A DNA stretch of 18,466 nt from Verrucomicrobiales bacterium (GTDB lineage Bacteria; Verrucomicrobiota; Verrucomicrobiia; Limisphaerales; UBA9464). Every line of letters starts with the position of its first letter. The first letter of the stretch is position 1. The stretch lies in contig DLVS01000789.1 in NCBI GenBank assembly GCA_003445095.1, positions 1-18,466 of the forward strand. Reading direction: 5' to 3'. Positions 7,755 through 16,873 of the stretch are shown here, piece after piece. The notes beneath the pieces are model-generated. The model saw only the letters and a program-made list of their open reading frames with translations, made no database searches and was not told where the DNA came from. The position numbers were made by a program, and so were the translations under genes.

Positions 7755-8618
7755 ATGTCGCCGCCAACTTCTCCCGCCTGGCGCACGCTGTTCGTGCTCG
7801 GCCGCGCTTCCAATTTGCCGACCGTCTGGACCAATTGCCTGGCGGGATGGTGGCTTGGAGGAGGCGGCCCAACTTGGGATATCGTCCGACTATGCGTGGG
7901 CGCGTCACTGTTGTACGTAGGCGGAATGTATCTCAATGACGCGTTCGACGCAGAGTTCGACCGTCAGTACCGCCGCGAACGTCCTATCCCCGCCGGTTTG
8001 ATTCGCGAGGATCGCGTGTGGCAAATTGGCGCCTCGTTGCTGGCCGCGGGCGCCGTATTGCTCATCAGCCTGGGTTGGATCACTGCCATCTTCGCGGCCT
8101 TCTTAGTTGGGGCAATTGTTCTTTACGACGCTCTTCACAAGGCCCTGGCGTTGTCTCCGCTCCTGATGGCGGCCTGCCGATTCCTGCTTTACCCGCTCGC
8201 TTCGTCAGCTGCGGAACAGGGAGTCACTGGCCGCTCCATTTGGTCCGGAATCGCCCTCGCAGGCTGGATCGTCGGCTTGAGCTATGTCGCCAAACGCGAA
8301 AGTACCACGGGGCGCTTTCAACGCTGGCCGCTCTTGGTCCTAGCCTTGCCGTTGTTCTTTGCAGCGCTGTCCAACAACGGACCCTGGCGGCTTTACGGCC
8401 TCGGCGTTGGTTTTCTCGTGGCGGCGTGGGCGGTGTGGTGTCTTCGTCACACGCTGGTTGAAGGCGGACGAAATCTCGGCCTGACCGTCTCCGGGCTGCT
8501 CGCCGGAATCTGTTTGGTGGATTGGCTCGCCGTTTTGCCGCCCTGGACGGGTTCCGCAGTCTTCCTCGGTTGCTTTGTCGCCTCCCTCCTCGCCCAGCGG
8601 TTTGTGCCAGCGACGTGA
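7755..8618 (+). CDS. UbiA-family prenyltransferase
   Basis: 287 aa integral membrane protein with about eight hydrophobic helices. The first Asp-rich motif NDAFDAEFD (61-69) and the second, degenerate motif YDALHK (~124-129) are those of UbiA-superfamily enzymes, which transfer isoprenoid chains to aromatic or other acceptors using Mg2+. The second motif is the short YDxxHK type seen in uncharacterised UbiA-like proteins rather than the DxxxD of classical 4-hydroxybenzoate transferases. The substrate is therefore unknown, and neighbouring genes (repair, shikimate, queuosine) do not show a quinone pathway. The ATG start directly precedes the conserved LGRASNLPTVWTN helix. Confidence 0.85.
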   Translation: MSPPTSPAWRTLFVLGRASNLPTVWTNCLAGWWLGGGGPTWDIVRLCVGASLLYVGGMYLNDAFDAEFDRQYRRERPIPAGLIREDRVWQIGASLLAAGAVLLISLGWITAIFAAFLVGAIVLYDALHKALALSPLLMAACRFLLYPLASSAAEQGVTGRSIWSGIALAGWIVGLSYVAKRESTTGRFQRWPLLVLALPLFFAALSNNGPWRLYGLGVGFLVAAWAVWCLRHTLVEGGRNLGLTVSGLLAGICLVDWLAVLPPWTGSAVFLGCFVASLLAQRFVPAT

Positions 8619-8662
8619 CGATTCGAATTCCTCGCGAGCCTTCATGCGGCTATCAACCGCGC

Positions 8663-9229
8663 ATGACGCCTAGCCGTCCGTTCCACAACATCGCTCTGAT
8701 TGGGTTTATGGGCGTTGGAAAGTCCACGGTCGGCGCCTTGGTGGCCAGCCTACTTCACTTCGACTTGGTGGATACCGACAAGGTCATCGAAGAACGCGCG
8801 GGACGTCGCGTGGCAGAAATCTTTGCCACCGAAGGCGAAGCGGCCTTCCGCCTCGCGGAGTCTGCCCTCGTCCGCGAACTCGAATCTTCGCGCGGCAAAG
8901 TGATCGCGACGGGAGGCGGATTGCCGATGAATCCCACGAACTTCAGCAGCCTGCAGCGGCACGCCTTTATCGTCTGCCTGTGGGCCTCCGTGGACACCAT
9001 CTATCAACGAGTCCGCCACCAGTCGCACCGGCCCCTGCTGCATACTGCTGATCCGATGGCACGCATTACCGACTTGCTGGCCCAGCGCGGTCCGGTGTAC
9101 CGCCAGGCAGATCTACTGATCGGCGTGGATTTCCGGGCGCCCATCGAGTCGGCCCGCCAAATCGTGACTGCTTTTCCAGGTGGACACCGCAGCACCCTCT
9201 CTCAGCATGGCGTCGCGCGAGCTGACTGA
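8663..9229 (+). CDS. aroK: Shikimate kinase
   Basis: 188 aa, normal for the family. It phosphorylates shikimate at the 3-hydroxyl with ATP, the fifth step of the chorismate pathway. Seen: Walker A GFMGVGKST (14-22), the shikimate/Mg-binding DLVDTD segment (D37, D39), AFR near 61-63, the GGG turn (84-86), and the lid arginine in HRPLL (R123). The ATG at 8663 places the P-loop at the expected distance; a longer ORF from 8522 overlaps the UbiA-like gene and is unlikely. Its last 23 bases overlap the start of queG, which implies coupled translation. Confidence 0.92.
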   Translation: MTPSRPFHNIALIGFMGVGKSTVGALVASLLHFDLVDTDKVIEERAGRRVAEIFATEGEAAFRLAESALVRELESSRGKVIATGGGLPMNPTNFSSLQRHAFIVCLWASVDTIYQRVRHQSHRPLLHTADPMARITDLLAQRGPVYRQADLLIGVDFRAPIESARQIVTAFPGGHRSTLSQHGVARAD

Positions 9230-10274
9230 GGCGGTTCGCCGGCGGGCTATCGAACTGGAATTCGACGCCTGTCGGATCACCACGGCCGATCCACCCGACA
9301 GCGCACCGCGATTTCGGGAAGCGTTGGCCGAGGGGCGACACGCCGAGATGCACTGGTTGGCACGCAACGCGGAGAAGCGGGTCGATCCGCAACGCGTTCT
9401 CCCGGGCGCGCGGAGCGTCGTCATCGTCGCGGCCAGCTATTCCGGGGTGGTTCCCAGTGACACTCCCCGAAATCAAAGAAACCGGTCAACGGGTGTCGTC
9501 GCGCGTTACGCCTGTTTTGACGACTATCACGAGATTCTTAAACCCAAGCTTCGGGCGCTCGCGGATTTTCTCGATCAAGAGGGCGCCCCACACACGCGAT
9601 CACTCGGATATTCCGACACCGGCCCCATCCTCGAGCGAGATTTGGGTCAGCGGGCGGGCCTGGGATTCGTGGGCAAACACACTGGACTGATTTCCCGCGA
9701 ACTCGGCAACTGGTTCCTCCTCGGAGAAGTCCTGACCACGCTCGCGCTCATTCCCGACCCTCCCGAACGCAATCACTGCGGGTCATGCACGCGCTGCCTG
9801 AGCGCCTGCCCAACCGACGCTTTGCCGTCCCCATTCACGCTCGATGCGCGTCGGTGCATTTCCTACCTAACCATTGAGCACCGCGGCAGCATTCCAGAAG
9901 ATCTTCGTCCGTTGATTGGCAATCGAATCTTCGGCTGTGACGATTGCCTGGCGATTTGTCCGTGGAATCGGTTTGCCCGCGCGGGAGCGGCGTTGCGCGC
10001 GCACTCGCGACCGGAACTCACGCGCCCCGACTTGATCGAATTACTCGAGTTGGACGAGATCCGGTTCCGCGCTCGATTTTTTGGCACTCCGATTTGGCGG
10101 ACGAAACGTCGAGGCCTGCTCCGGAATGTTTGCATTGCGCTTGGAAATCTCGGCGACTCGGCGGCCATGCCGGCCCTGAGACGCGCGGCCACCGATCCGG
10201 AACCGCTGATCGCCGAGCACGCGGTCTGGGCGCTCCGGCGAGTCGGGGACGTGGCAAAGATCCAAGGACAGTGA
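9207..10274 (+). CDS. queG: Epoxyqueuosine reductase QueG
   Basis: 355 aa. It reduces epoxyqueuosine to queuosine in tRNA, using cobalamin and two [4Fe-4S] clusters. Seen: the catalytic-Asp region LGYSDTGP (D137), a ferredoxin motif CGSCTRCLSACP (C191, C194, C197, C201), a further Cys at 217, and the second set CDDCLAICPW (C244, C247, C251). The C-terminus (~300-350) holds HEAT-like helices (GNLGDSAAMPALRRA), a known feature of many QueG proteins that helps tRNA binding. The ATG at 9207 is preferred; a GTG at 9180 would add nine residues and lengthen the overlap with aroK. Confidence 0.93.
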   Translation: MASRELTEAVRRRAIELEFDACRITTADPPDSAPRFREALAEGRHAEMHWLARNAEKRVDPQRVLPGARSVVIVAASYSGVVPSDTPRNQRNRSTGVVARYACFDDYHEILKPKLRALADFLDQEGAPHTRSLGYSDTGPILERDLGQRAGLGFVGKHTGLISRELGNWFLLGEVLTTLALIPDPPERNHCGSCTRCLSACPTDALPSPFTLDARRCISYLTIEHRGSIPEDLRPLIGNRIFGCDDCLAICPWNRFARAGAALRAHSRPELTRPDLIELLELDEIRFRARFFGTPIWRTKRRGLLRNVCIALGNLGDSAAMPALRRAATDPEPLIAEHAVWALRRVGDVAKIQGQ

Positions 10275-10319
10275 GGAAGTCCGAAGCGGCCTGGGGGCGT
10301 TGTCGTCCCGCTGCTCGAC

Positions 10320-10700
10320 ATGACTCGCCACTCGGAACATTTTCGTGCCATGAATTCCAAACGGCAACACCTGTACCGCGGCGTGGCGGAGATAACTCCC
10401 TGGACGGAGACGTGTGGACAGATTCGTCCACTGATCGAGGAAAAAGACGGTGCAGCGGCCGAAGTCCATCATTTGGAAATCACCGACGCGAAACTGCATT
10501 ATCATGAACGAACTGATGAGTTCTATTACGTCCTCGCCGGAACGGGCCGGATGCGTTTAGACGACGAAGAAATCGAACTGCGCCCGAACTTGGTCGTATC
10601 CGTGCCTCGGGGAGTTAAGCATAAGGCCTGGGGCGATTTGAAAGTGCTGGTCGTCTGTATTCCTCGGGGAGTTCTGCACGACGTTCATGAACTTGAGTGA
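10320..10700 (+). CDS. Small cupin-domain protein
   Basis: 126 aa, a single conserved beta-barrel. Cupin motif 1 is HYHERTDEFYYVLAGTG (H60, H62, E67) and motif 2 is PRGVKH (96-101), so a metal site with three His and one Glu is complete. Such stand-alone cupins are dioxygenases, isomerases or ligand binders, and the substrate here cannot be told. An in-frame ATG at 10350 is an equally possible start because the first ten residues are outside the domain. It follows queG by 45 nt and converges with the DUF1801 gene, 29 nt away. Confidence 0.82.
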   Translation: MTRHSEHFRAMNSKRQHLYRGVAEITPWTETCGQIRPLIEEKDGAAAEVHHLEITDAKLHYHERTDEFYYVLAGTGRMRLDDEEIELRPNLVVSVPRGVKHKAWGDLKVLVVCIPRGVLHDVHELE

Positions 10701-10729
10701 GTCGACGTCGCTCGAGTCGAAAAGCTCCC

Positions 10730-11281
10730 CTATTTCCTTTGTTTCTGCTTCGCCGTCTTGGCGGTTCCTTTGGTCTTCTTTCCTTTCGCCCGCTTCGTGT
10801 CGACGTCTCCTGCAGGTCGTCGGTGGAGCGTCGCCTTGATCACCGATTCGTAGTTCTGGATGAATTCGCGCGCGGGCACTCGGCGAATCGCTTCGCCAAT
10901 CACGTTGAGCGCGAGATCCTCAAGTTTTCTAAACCGAACACACGATTTCCCAATATCCAGCCTCTTTCCCGTCTGCGCCCACGCCTTCCGAAACCATCGT
11001 TCGTTTTCGGAAGGTCCATAAATGCAGCCGAGGTAAATGGACATATAGTTCTTTTGGGAGGCGAGGCAGGCAAACGGCAGAGGCTGTTTGGGATCACAGT
11101 GATATCCCGACGGATAAACTCGGTGGGGCACATAGTAGCCGATCATTCCATATTGCATCCCCTCTTCGAACAGCGGATCGAGATTTTTCAGAATGACCGC
11201 TCTAACACTTTCGACTGCTAAGCGGCGGACCGCAGGCAACTCCGCGAGATACTGCTGCACCGTGGTAGCTTTGCTTTGCAT
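10730..11281 (-). CDS. DUF1801-domain protein with lysine-rich tail
   Basis: 183 aa. Residues ~1-140 match DUF1801 (YdhG/YdeI-like): TVQQYLAELPAVRR, a central MIGYYVP segment, CLASQKNYMSIYLG and the closing LEDLALNVIGEAI helix. The biochemical role of the family is not settled. The last 23 residues (161-183) contain 11 Lys/Arg with Ala/Thr/Gly, a flexible tail that could bind nucleic acid. The ATG at 11281 is chosen because the longer ORF to 11350 adds 23 residues unlike the family. It lies 85 nt downstream of the lipid kinase stop on the same strand. Confidence 0.8.
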   Translation of the reverse strand: MQSKATTVQQYLAELPAVRRLAVESVRAVILKNLDPLFEEGMQYGMIGYYVPHRVYPSGYHCDPKQPLPFACLASQKNYMSIYLGCIYGPSENERWFRKAWAQTGKRLDIGKSCVRFRKLEDLALNVIGEAIRRVPAREFIQNYESVIKATLHRRPAGDVDTKRAKGKKTKGTAKTAKQKQRK

Positions 11282-11366
11282 AACGACGTCCAGACTATCC
11301 GACCAGAATCGCCCCGGGCAACGCAGGTCTCGGGACAATCTTGAGTTCACTAAAGCCCCGTCCGCT

Positions 11367-12680
<1,314 letters not shown>

Positions 12681-12692
12681 TGAATCGCCCGG

Positions 12693-13817
12693 CTAGCGGG
12701 CTGAGGAGTGGGCTGGCAGCGTCACCGGGCGACTGTCTTGGGTGGCTGACTCCAGGCACGCGTCGAGAAGGATTTGAGTCCTCCGGGCGCGTTCCGGCCA
12801 CGCTTGCTTTAAGGTTCCTGAAGCAATCTGGTCCGCGAAGTTTCGAAAGAGGTTGGTCTCCTGCGCCGAGGGATGATTGTTGCTGGATTCGGACACCGTA
12901 ATCCGTCGAGGGCGTGTCTCCATGATGAAATGACAGCCCTCCACCCGAAACTCCGGTTGATTGACCTCGAACGCGGTTTCGTCGCCGCTGAAAGGCAACA
13001 CAAAGTCGGCGAGGTGCAAGTGCCCACGAGTGCCGCTGACATTGGCCCATTGCTGGTTCTCGGTCAGAAACGAGCAATAGAACGCCGAGGAAACGCCGTT
13101 CTCAAAGAGGAGTTCGCCTGAGAATTCGGCCGCCACTGGCTGAGGGCTAGCGGGATGGCCGAAGCGTGAGAGAACCCGCCCCGTAACCTGCCGGGGCATT
13201 CGGCCCTGGAGGACTTCAAGGGTGAAGGCCAGCGAGTACCAGCCTAAGTCGCCGAGGCACCCGTGAGGTTCCCACGAGCTGTGAGCGCGCATGTTTGCCG
13301 CCAGAAATTCCGCGCCCGCTCGGAAGCTGAATTGCGAGGCGACCCGCCGGACGTCGCCGATCGCGTCACCTTGCTCGAGCAATTGGTGCACGCGTTGCAG
13401 TCGGAGACCATGGACGAACATCACTCCGTCCATGAATTGAACTCGGTGTCGCCGACAAGCCGCGAGCATTTCGTCGAGATCCGCAAGCGACACGGCGCAG
13501 GGCTTTTCACAGACGACATGTTTGCCGGCCGCGGCCGCGCGAATGACCCACTCTTTGCGCACGCCAGTGGGCAACGGGATGTAAACCGCATCCACATCGG
13601 TTGAAGAGAGCAGCCCCTCATAACTGCCGTAGGCCTGCGGGGGCGTGGCCAGCGGCACACTCGCCTGGCAGTCGGCAATGAACTGCTGGCACCGGGCCAG
13701 AGTTCGGCTGGCTACTGCGGTGAGAACTGAGTTTCCGGCATTATGAATCGCGTGCCAGTTCTTCCGGGCGATGTTGGCGGTGCCGAGAATTCCCCAACGG
13801 ATGGGTTTCTGCGTCAT
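12693..13817 (-). CDS. Gfo/Idh/MocA-family oxidoreductase
   Basis: 374 aa. NAD(P)-dependent sugar or cyclitol dehydrogenase family. The N-terminal Rossmann fold opens with RWGILGTANIA (dinucleotide loop, 12-17). The family signature CEKPCAVS (EKP at 104-106) and VQFMDGVMFVH follow, then a C-terminal alpha/beta domain. It resembles the dimeric dihydrodiol/glucose-fructose dehydrogenase branch by these phrases, but the substrate is unknown. The ATG at 13817 is chosen because it begins two to four residues before the first strand as in relatives; the longer ORF to 13874 adds an atypical leader. It is downstream of trigger factor with a 98-nt gap, probably a separate unit. Confidence 0.88.
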   Translation of the reverse strand: MTQKPIRWGILGTANIARKNWHAIHNAGNSVLTAVASRTLARCQQFIADCQASVPLATPPQAYGSYEGLLSSTDVDAVYIPLPTGVRKEWVIRAAAAGKHVVCEKPCAVSLADLDEMLAACRRHRVQFMDGVMFVHGLRLQRVHQLLEQGDAIGDVRRVASQFSFRAGAEFLAANMRAHSSWEPHGCLGDLGWYSLAFTLEVLQGRMPRQVTGRVLSRFGHPASPQPVAAEFSGELLFENGVSSAFYCSFLTENQQWANVSGTRGHLHLADFVLPFSGDETAFEVNQPEFRVEGCHFIMETRPRRITVSESSNNHPSAQETNLFRNFADQIASGTLKQAWPERARRTQILLDACLESATQDSRPVTLPAHSSAR

Positions 13818-13915
13818 GGTGGCATTAAGTCGCGGGCGATAAAGTCCAACGGAGTACGCCGGAGCATCCCGCACTTAAGCTGAATTTGGAAGCCAGCGCC
13901 TCCGGCTGCCCGGTT

Positions 13916-15241
13916 CTACGTCGTCGCCGGTTGCGTCGAGGCCGGAGCATCTTCGATTCGGGAATTCAACTCGAGCCAATCAAGGACCTTGCCCGTGAGA
14001 ATGTCCTGTTGAATCTCCGGAAACGCGTTCCGTTCTTGAAGAATCTTCACCATTTTGTCCGGACTCTGGTTGTTCTGCTGCGCCAGCAGCAGCACTCGCT
14101 GAGTCACTTCTTTCTCACTGACTCCAATCTTTTCCGCTTCCGCAATGCGGTTTAACACAAAGGCTGCTTTGACTCGATCTTGCGCGCTGATTTGGGCCTT
14201 TTGAAAGATCTCCTGCTTGTTGGCCTCAATCACGTCGGGCGCAATACCCCGCTGTTGGTTTTCATTGACGATATTGTACACGAGCTGGCGCGTTTCACTG
14301 GACACGACACTCTCGGGCAAATCGAACTGCACCTGCGAGAGAAGCTGCTTCAGTAACTGATCCCTCACTGCGCGCTTGGTCCGGAAATCCTGTTCATTCT
14401 GCAGGTCGCGTCGGATGCCTTGCGTCAACTCCTCCAACGAGGAGGCGTTGAATTCTTTGGCAAAATCTTCCCCGACCTCGGGCAATACTTTTTCTTTCAC
14501 GCCCGTGATCTCGACCGCGAACTCACCCTCTTTGCCCACCAATTCCGAGATCACAAAGTCAGGCGGGAAAGTGATCTTGACGGTGCGCAAGTCGCCGCTC
14601 TGGACGCCGATCAATTGCTCCGTAAACCCGGGAATAAACGAGCCTTCCTGAATCAACATCCACATGCCCTTCTTCTCCGCCAGGCCTTTGGCGGTCGGGT
14701 TGAATTCGGTGAGCGGCTTACCCTCGCTAGTTCCCGTGTAATTGACCACCACGATGTCGCCGGTTTGGCTGGGCCGCGACACATCGTTGTATTTCACGTG
14801 TTGCTCCCGGAGGATATTGAGCGCGCGTTCGACATCGGCATCGGTGACGACGGCCGTCACTCGTTGGGCGGTGAGTCCTTTGTAGACGGGTAATTCGAAT
14901 TCTGGGGCATGCTCTAGCGTGGCGGTGTAACCGAACGGTTGGCCACGGCCGAAGGATTGCTCTTCGACGCCGATCGTCGCGATGACTCGCAACTTTTGTT
15001 CGGCCGTCGCATCGCGGTAAGACTTTTCGAAGAGGGTGCGCCGTGTCTCCTCCTTGATTTGGGAGTCGAAATTTTTCACGACCAGATGTTTGGGCGCTTT
15101 GCCCGCTCGAAATCCCGGGAGCTGAGCGAGGCGTTGGTATTTGCCAATCATCTCATCGAAGGCGGCATCCACTTGCTCGGAAGCCACTTCGACACGGAGG
15201 AGCTTTTTACACGGACCTAGATTTTCAACAGAGACGTTCAC
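13916..15241 (-). CDS. tig: Trigger factor (ribosome-bound chaperone)
   Basis: 441 aa, normal length. It binds nascent chains at the ribosome exit tunnel and has peptidyl-prolyl isomerase activity. Domain order is complete. The N-terminal ribosome-binding domain carries the signature GFRAGKAP (43-50; the usual form is GFRxGKVP). The FKBP-type PPIase domain (~161-247) has GDIVVVNYTG and GSFIPGFTEQLIG. The helical C-terminal chaperone domain (~260-430) ends in a polar Ala/Thr/Pro tail. The GTG start is supported by an AAAGGA Shine-Dalgarno site 7 nt upstream, one of the few clear ones in the window. The usual clpP/clpX partners are not downstream; an oxidoreductase is there instead. Confidence 0.95.
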   Translation of the reverse strand: MNVSVENLGPCKKLLRVEVASEQVDAAFDEMIGKYQRLAQLPGFRAGKAPKHLVVKNFDSQIKEETRRTLFEKSYRDATAEQKLRVIATIGVEEQSFGRGQPFGYTATLEHAPEFELPVYKGLTAQRVTAVVTDADVERALNILREQHVKYNDVSRPSQTGDIVVVNYTGTSEGKPLTEFNPTAKGLAEKKGMWMLIQEGSFIPGFTEQLIGVQSGDLRTVKITFPPDFVISELVGKEGEFAVEITGVKEKVLPEVGEDFAKEFNASSLEELTQGIRRDLQNEQDFRTKRAVRDQLLKQLLSQVQFDLPESVVSSETRQLVYNIVNENQQRGIAPDVIEANKQEIFQKAQISAQDRVKAAFVLNRIAEAEKIGVSEKEVTQRVLLLAQQNNQSPDKMVKILQERNAFPEIQQDILTGKVLDWLELNSRIEDAPASTQPATT

Positions 15242-15248
15242 AATGCTT

Positions 15249-15254
15249 TCCTTT
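15249..15254 (-). promoter_or_regulatory. Ribosome binding site of tig
   Basis: On the minus strand AAAGGA sits 7 nt before the GTG at 15241, fixing that unusual start codon. It is one of the few clear Shine-Dalgarno sites in this window. Confidence 0.7.
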
Positions 15255-15311
15255 CAACCGCCATCCCCATGCCCCCGCGGTTTCGTTTTCCGCGACGAGC
15301 AAAGAGCGCGG

Positions 15312-15341
15312 AAACTAGGTAGGCGCAGGGTGGCCGGTCAA
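15312..15341 (-). promoter_or_regulatory. Possible sigma70-type promoter of tig
   Basis: On the minus strand TTGACC (15336-15341) and TAGTTT (15312-15317) are 18 nt apart, a fair -35/-10 pair. It would give a leader of roughly 60 nt. That leader contains a small hairpin, CGCGG/CCGCG (arms 15276-15280 and 15290-15294), upstream of the ribosome binding site. The rest of the 15242-15575 gap shows no gene or tRNA. Confidence 0.35.
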
Positions 15342-15542
15342 GTATCGGATTCGACGAATGAAGGACGAGCGCGGCGTTCACGCCGATCGAGCGTCGTCCG
15401 CTGGCGGGCGATGGCAGGCCGGCCCAGGAAGGTTCGAGGCGAGGTTACCAGGCTCAGACATTTTTTATCCCGTCGCCCGAACATACGCTTCGGATGGCGA
15501 TAGCGCCTCCCCACCCACCTACGAGGGGAACGGTCCCAATGA

Positions 15543-15560
15543 ACGTCCAATTTCGGACGT
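15543..15560 (-). terminator. Weak hairpin after the epimerase gene
   Basis: Perfect 6-bp arms ACGTCC and GGACGT around a 6-nt loop, 15 nt past the epimerase stop on the minus strand. There is no run of U after it, so it is at most a weak or factor-assisted terminator or an RNA 3'-end stabiliser. Confidence 0.3.
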
Positions 15561-15575
15561 GCAGGCGGCCCAGTC

Positions 15576-16487
15576 CTACCTCCGATACGATGCAATCGTT
15601 TGCGCCAGGCCCGATTCTAACGTGTGCTGGGGGCGCCACCCGGTAGCGCGCAGCTTCTCCGTCGAAGCCACCGAATGCCGGATGTCGCCGGGACGCTCCG
15701 GTCCGTGCTCGATCAGCGAGCGGGAGTCCGTCAGTCGAACAATCTCTTCCCCGAGCCTCTGAATGGTCGTCGCTTGGCCATAACCCACATTGTACTCGCC
15801 GCTCAGTTCGGTCCGCTCGGCCAGGTGAAGCAACGCTTGCACCACGTCCTCCACAAGCACGAAATCGCGCGTTTGTTCCCCGTCACCGTGGATGAGCAAC
15901 GGTTTCCCTGCCAGCGCTCGCGTGATGAACTTCGGCACGGCGGCCGCATAAGCACTTTCGGGTCGTTGTCCCGGACCGAACACGTTGAAGAATCGTGCCG
16001 TCACCGTGCTGATTCGTCCTTCCAAAGCGGCTCGCTCGGCAAGCCGCTCTCCGTCGAGCTTAGTCTGCGCATACGGGCTGCAGGGTTGTGGCGTCATTGT
16101 TTCGACTTTCGGGACAGTCGGATCGTCGCCATACACAGCTGAAGAACTAGCGAACACCCACCGCGTGACCCCGGCCTGTCCGGCCGCCGTGAGCACATTC
16201 AGTAAGCCGTCAATGTTCAGCTCCGCACACCGAGCCGGATCCGCAACCGAGGCGGGCACACTGACGAACGCCGCCAAATGAAACACGACATCCACGCCGA
16301 TCATGGCGGCCACGACGGCTTCCTGATCGGTGATCGAGCCGTGTCGGAAATCAATGTTCAGGCCAGCCAGGCGGGCCACCTCTCCAGTGGACAAATCATC
16401 CAAGACTCGGACCCGGCCCCGGCGAACACAGGCGGCCGCCAGATGACTCCCAATGAAGCCGGCTCCACCCGTAATCAATGTTCGCAT
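15576..16487 (-). CDS. NAD-dependent sugar epimerase/dehydratase (extended SDR)
   Basis: 303 aa. Extended short-chain dehydrogenase acting on nucleotide sugars, most like UDP-glucose/UDP-N-acetylglucosamine 4-epimerases. Seen: the NAD loop TLITGGAGFIGSHL (GGAGFIG 7-13), the catalytic Ser region ASSSAVYG (114-116), Y139-x3-K143 in SPYAQTK, and GDGEQTRDFV with FFNVFGPGQ. The ATG at 16487 gives the canonical N-terminus; the ORF to 16550 adds 21 residues without family character. It could supply sugars for surface polysaccharide, in keeping with the ligase-like gene upstream, but a 386-nt gap with a repeat element separates them. Confidence 0.88.
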   Translation of the reverse strand: MRTLITGGAGFIGSHLAAACVRRGRVRVLDDLSTGEVARLAGLNIDFRHGSITDQEAVVAAMIGVDVVFHLAAFVSVPASVADPARCAELNIDGLLNVLTAAGQAGVTRWVFASSSAVYGDDPTVPKVETMTPQPCSPYAQTKLDGERLAERAALEGRISTVTARFFNVFGPGQRPESAYAAAVPKFITRALAGKPLLIHGDGEQTRDFVLVEDVVQALLHLAERTELSGEYNVGYGQATTIQRLGEEIVRLTDSRSLIEHGPERPGDIRHSVASTEKLRATGWRPQHTLESGLAQTIASYRR

Positions 16488-16582
16488 CGGCGGTAAAACG
16501 TTACCTCGACCGTCGTCGAAGCCCAAGCCTTCACCCAAGTCAGGTATCAATCAATCGTTGCGGAAGTTCACGCGCTTCATTT

Positions 16583-16715
16583 GGAGTGCGCCGGCAGAGC
16601 GGAGCGGCGACGGCGCTTTCAGTTGCCGGACGCGCGTGGGAGCGAAGAAGGGCCTTGGGAGCGGGTGGCGCGTCGCTCCAAAGCGGGGTCGCGCTTCGCT
16701 TCGCCCCCGCACTCC
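16583..16715. repeat. REPIN-like element with terminal inverted repeats and two hairpins
   Basis: Ends are a perfect 8-bp inverted pair: GGAGTGCG at 16583-16590 and CGCACTCC at 16708-16715. Just inside each end lies a hairpin: GCGCCG (16588-16593) with CGGCGC (16611-16616), and GCGGGG (16683-16688) with CCCCGC (16705-16710). Two inverted hairpin units facing each other is the REPIN layout. It fills much of the 16488-16873 non-coding gap; the remaining bases (16716-16873) show nothing I can name. That further copies exist elsewhere in the genome is inferred. Confidence 0.5.
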
Positions 16716-16873
16716 CCATGGCGAGCTCGCTGGATTTCCCGCTGATACTTTCTCAACGATTGATAACGGGGCACTCCGCTGCCGAGGTTCAATCTTTGGC
16801 CACCGGCCGAGCTACCGTCCGGCGCGCTCGTCACGATGCCGCCGAGTGGTTCAGGTCTCGTGGCCCCAGACGA

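Noticed and set aside
9863..10505. Overlapping minus-strand ORFs opposite queG and the cupin gene
   Set aside because: Antisense to QueG iron-sulphur motifs and to the cupin motifs; no recognisable domains.
15425..15460. tRNA-like GGTTCGAGG segment
   Set aside because: It resembles a T-loop core, but no acceptor, D or anticodon arms can be formed around it.
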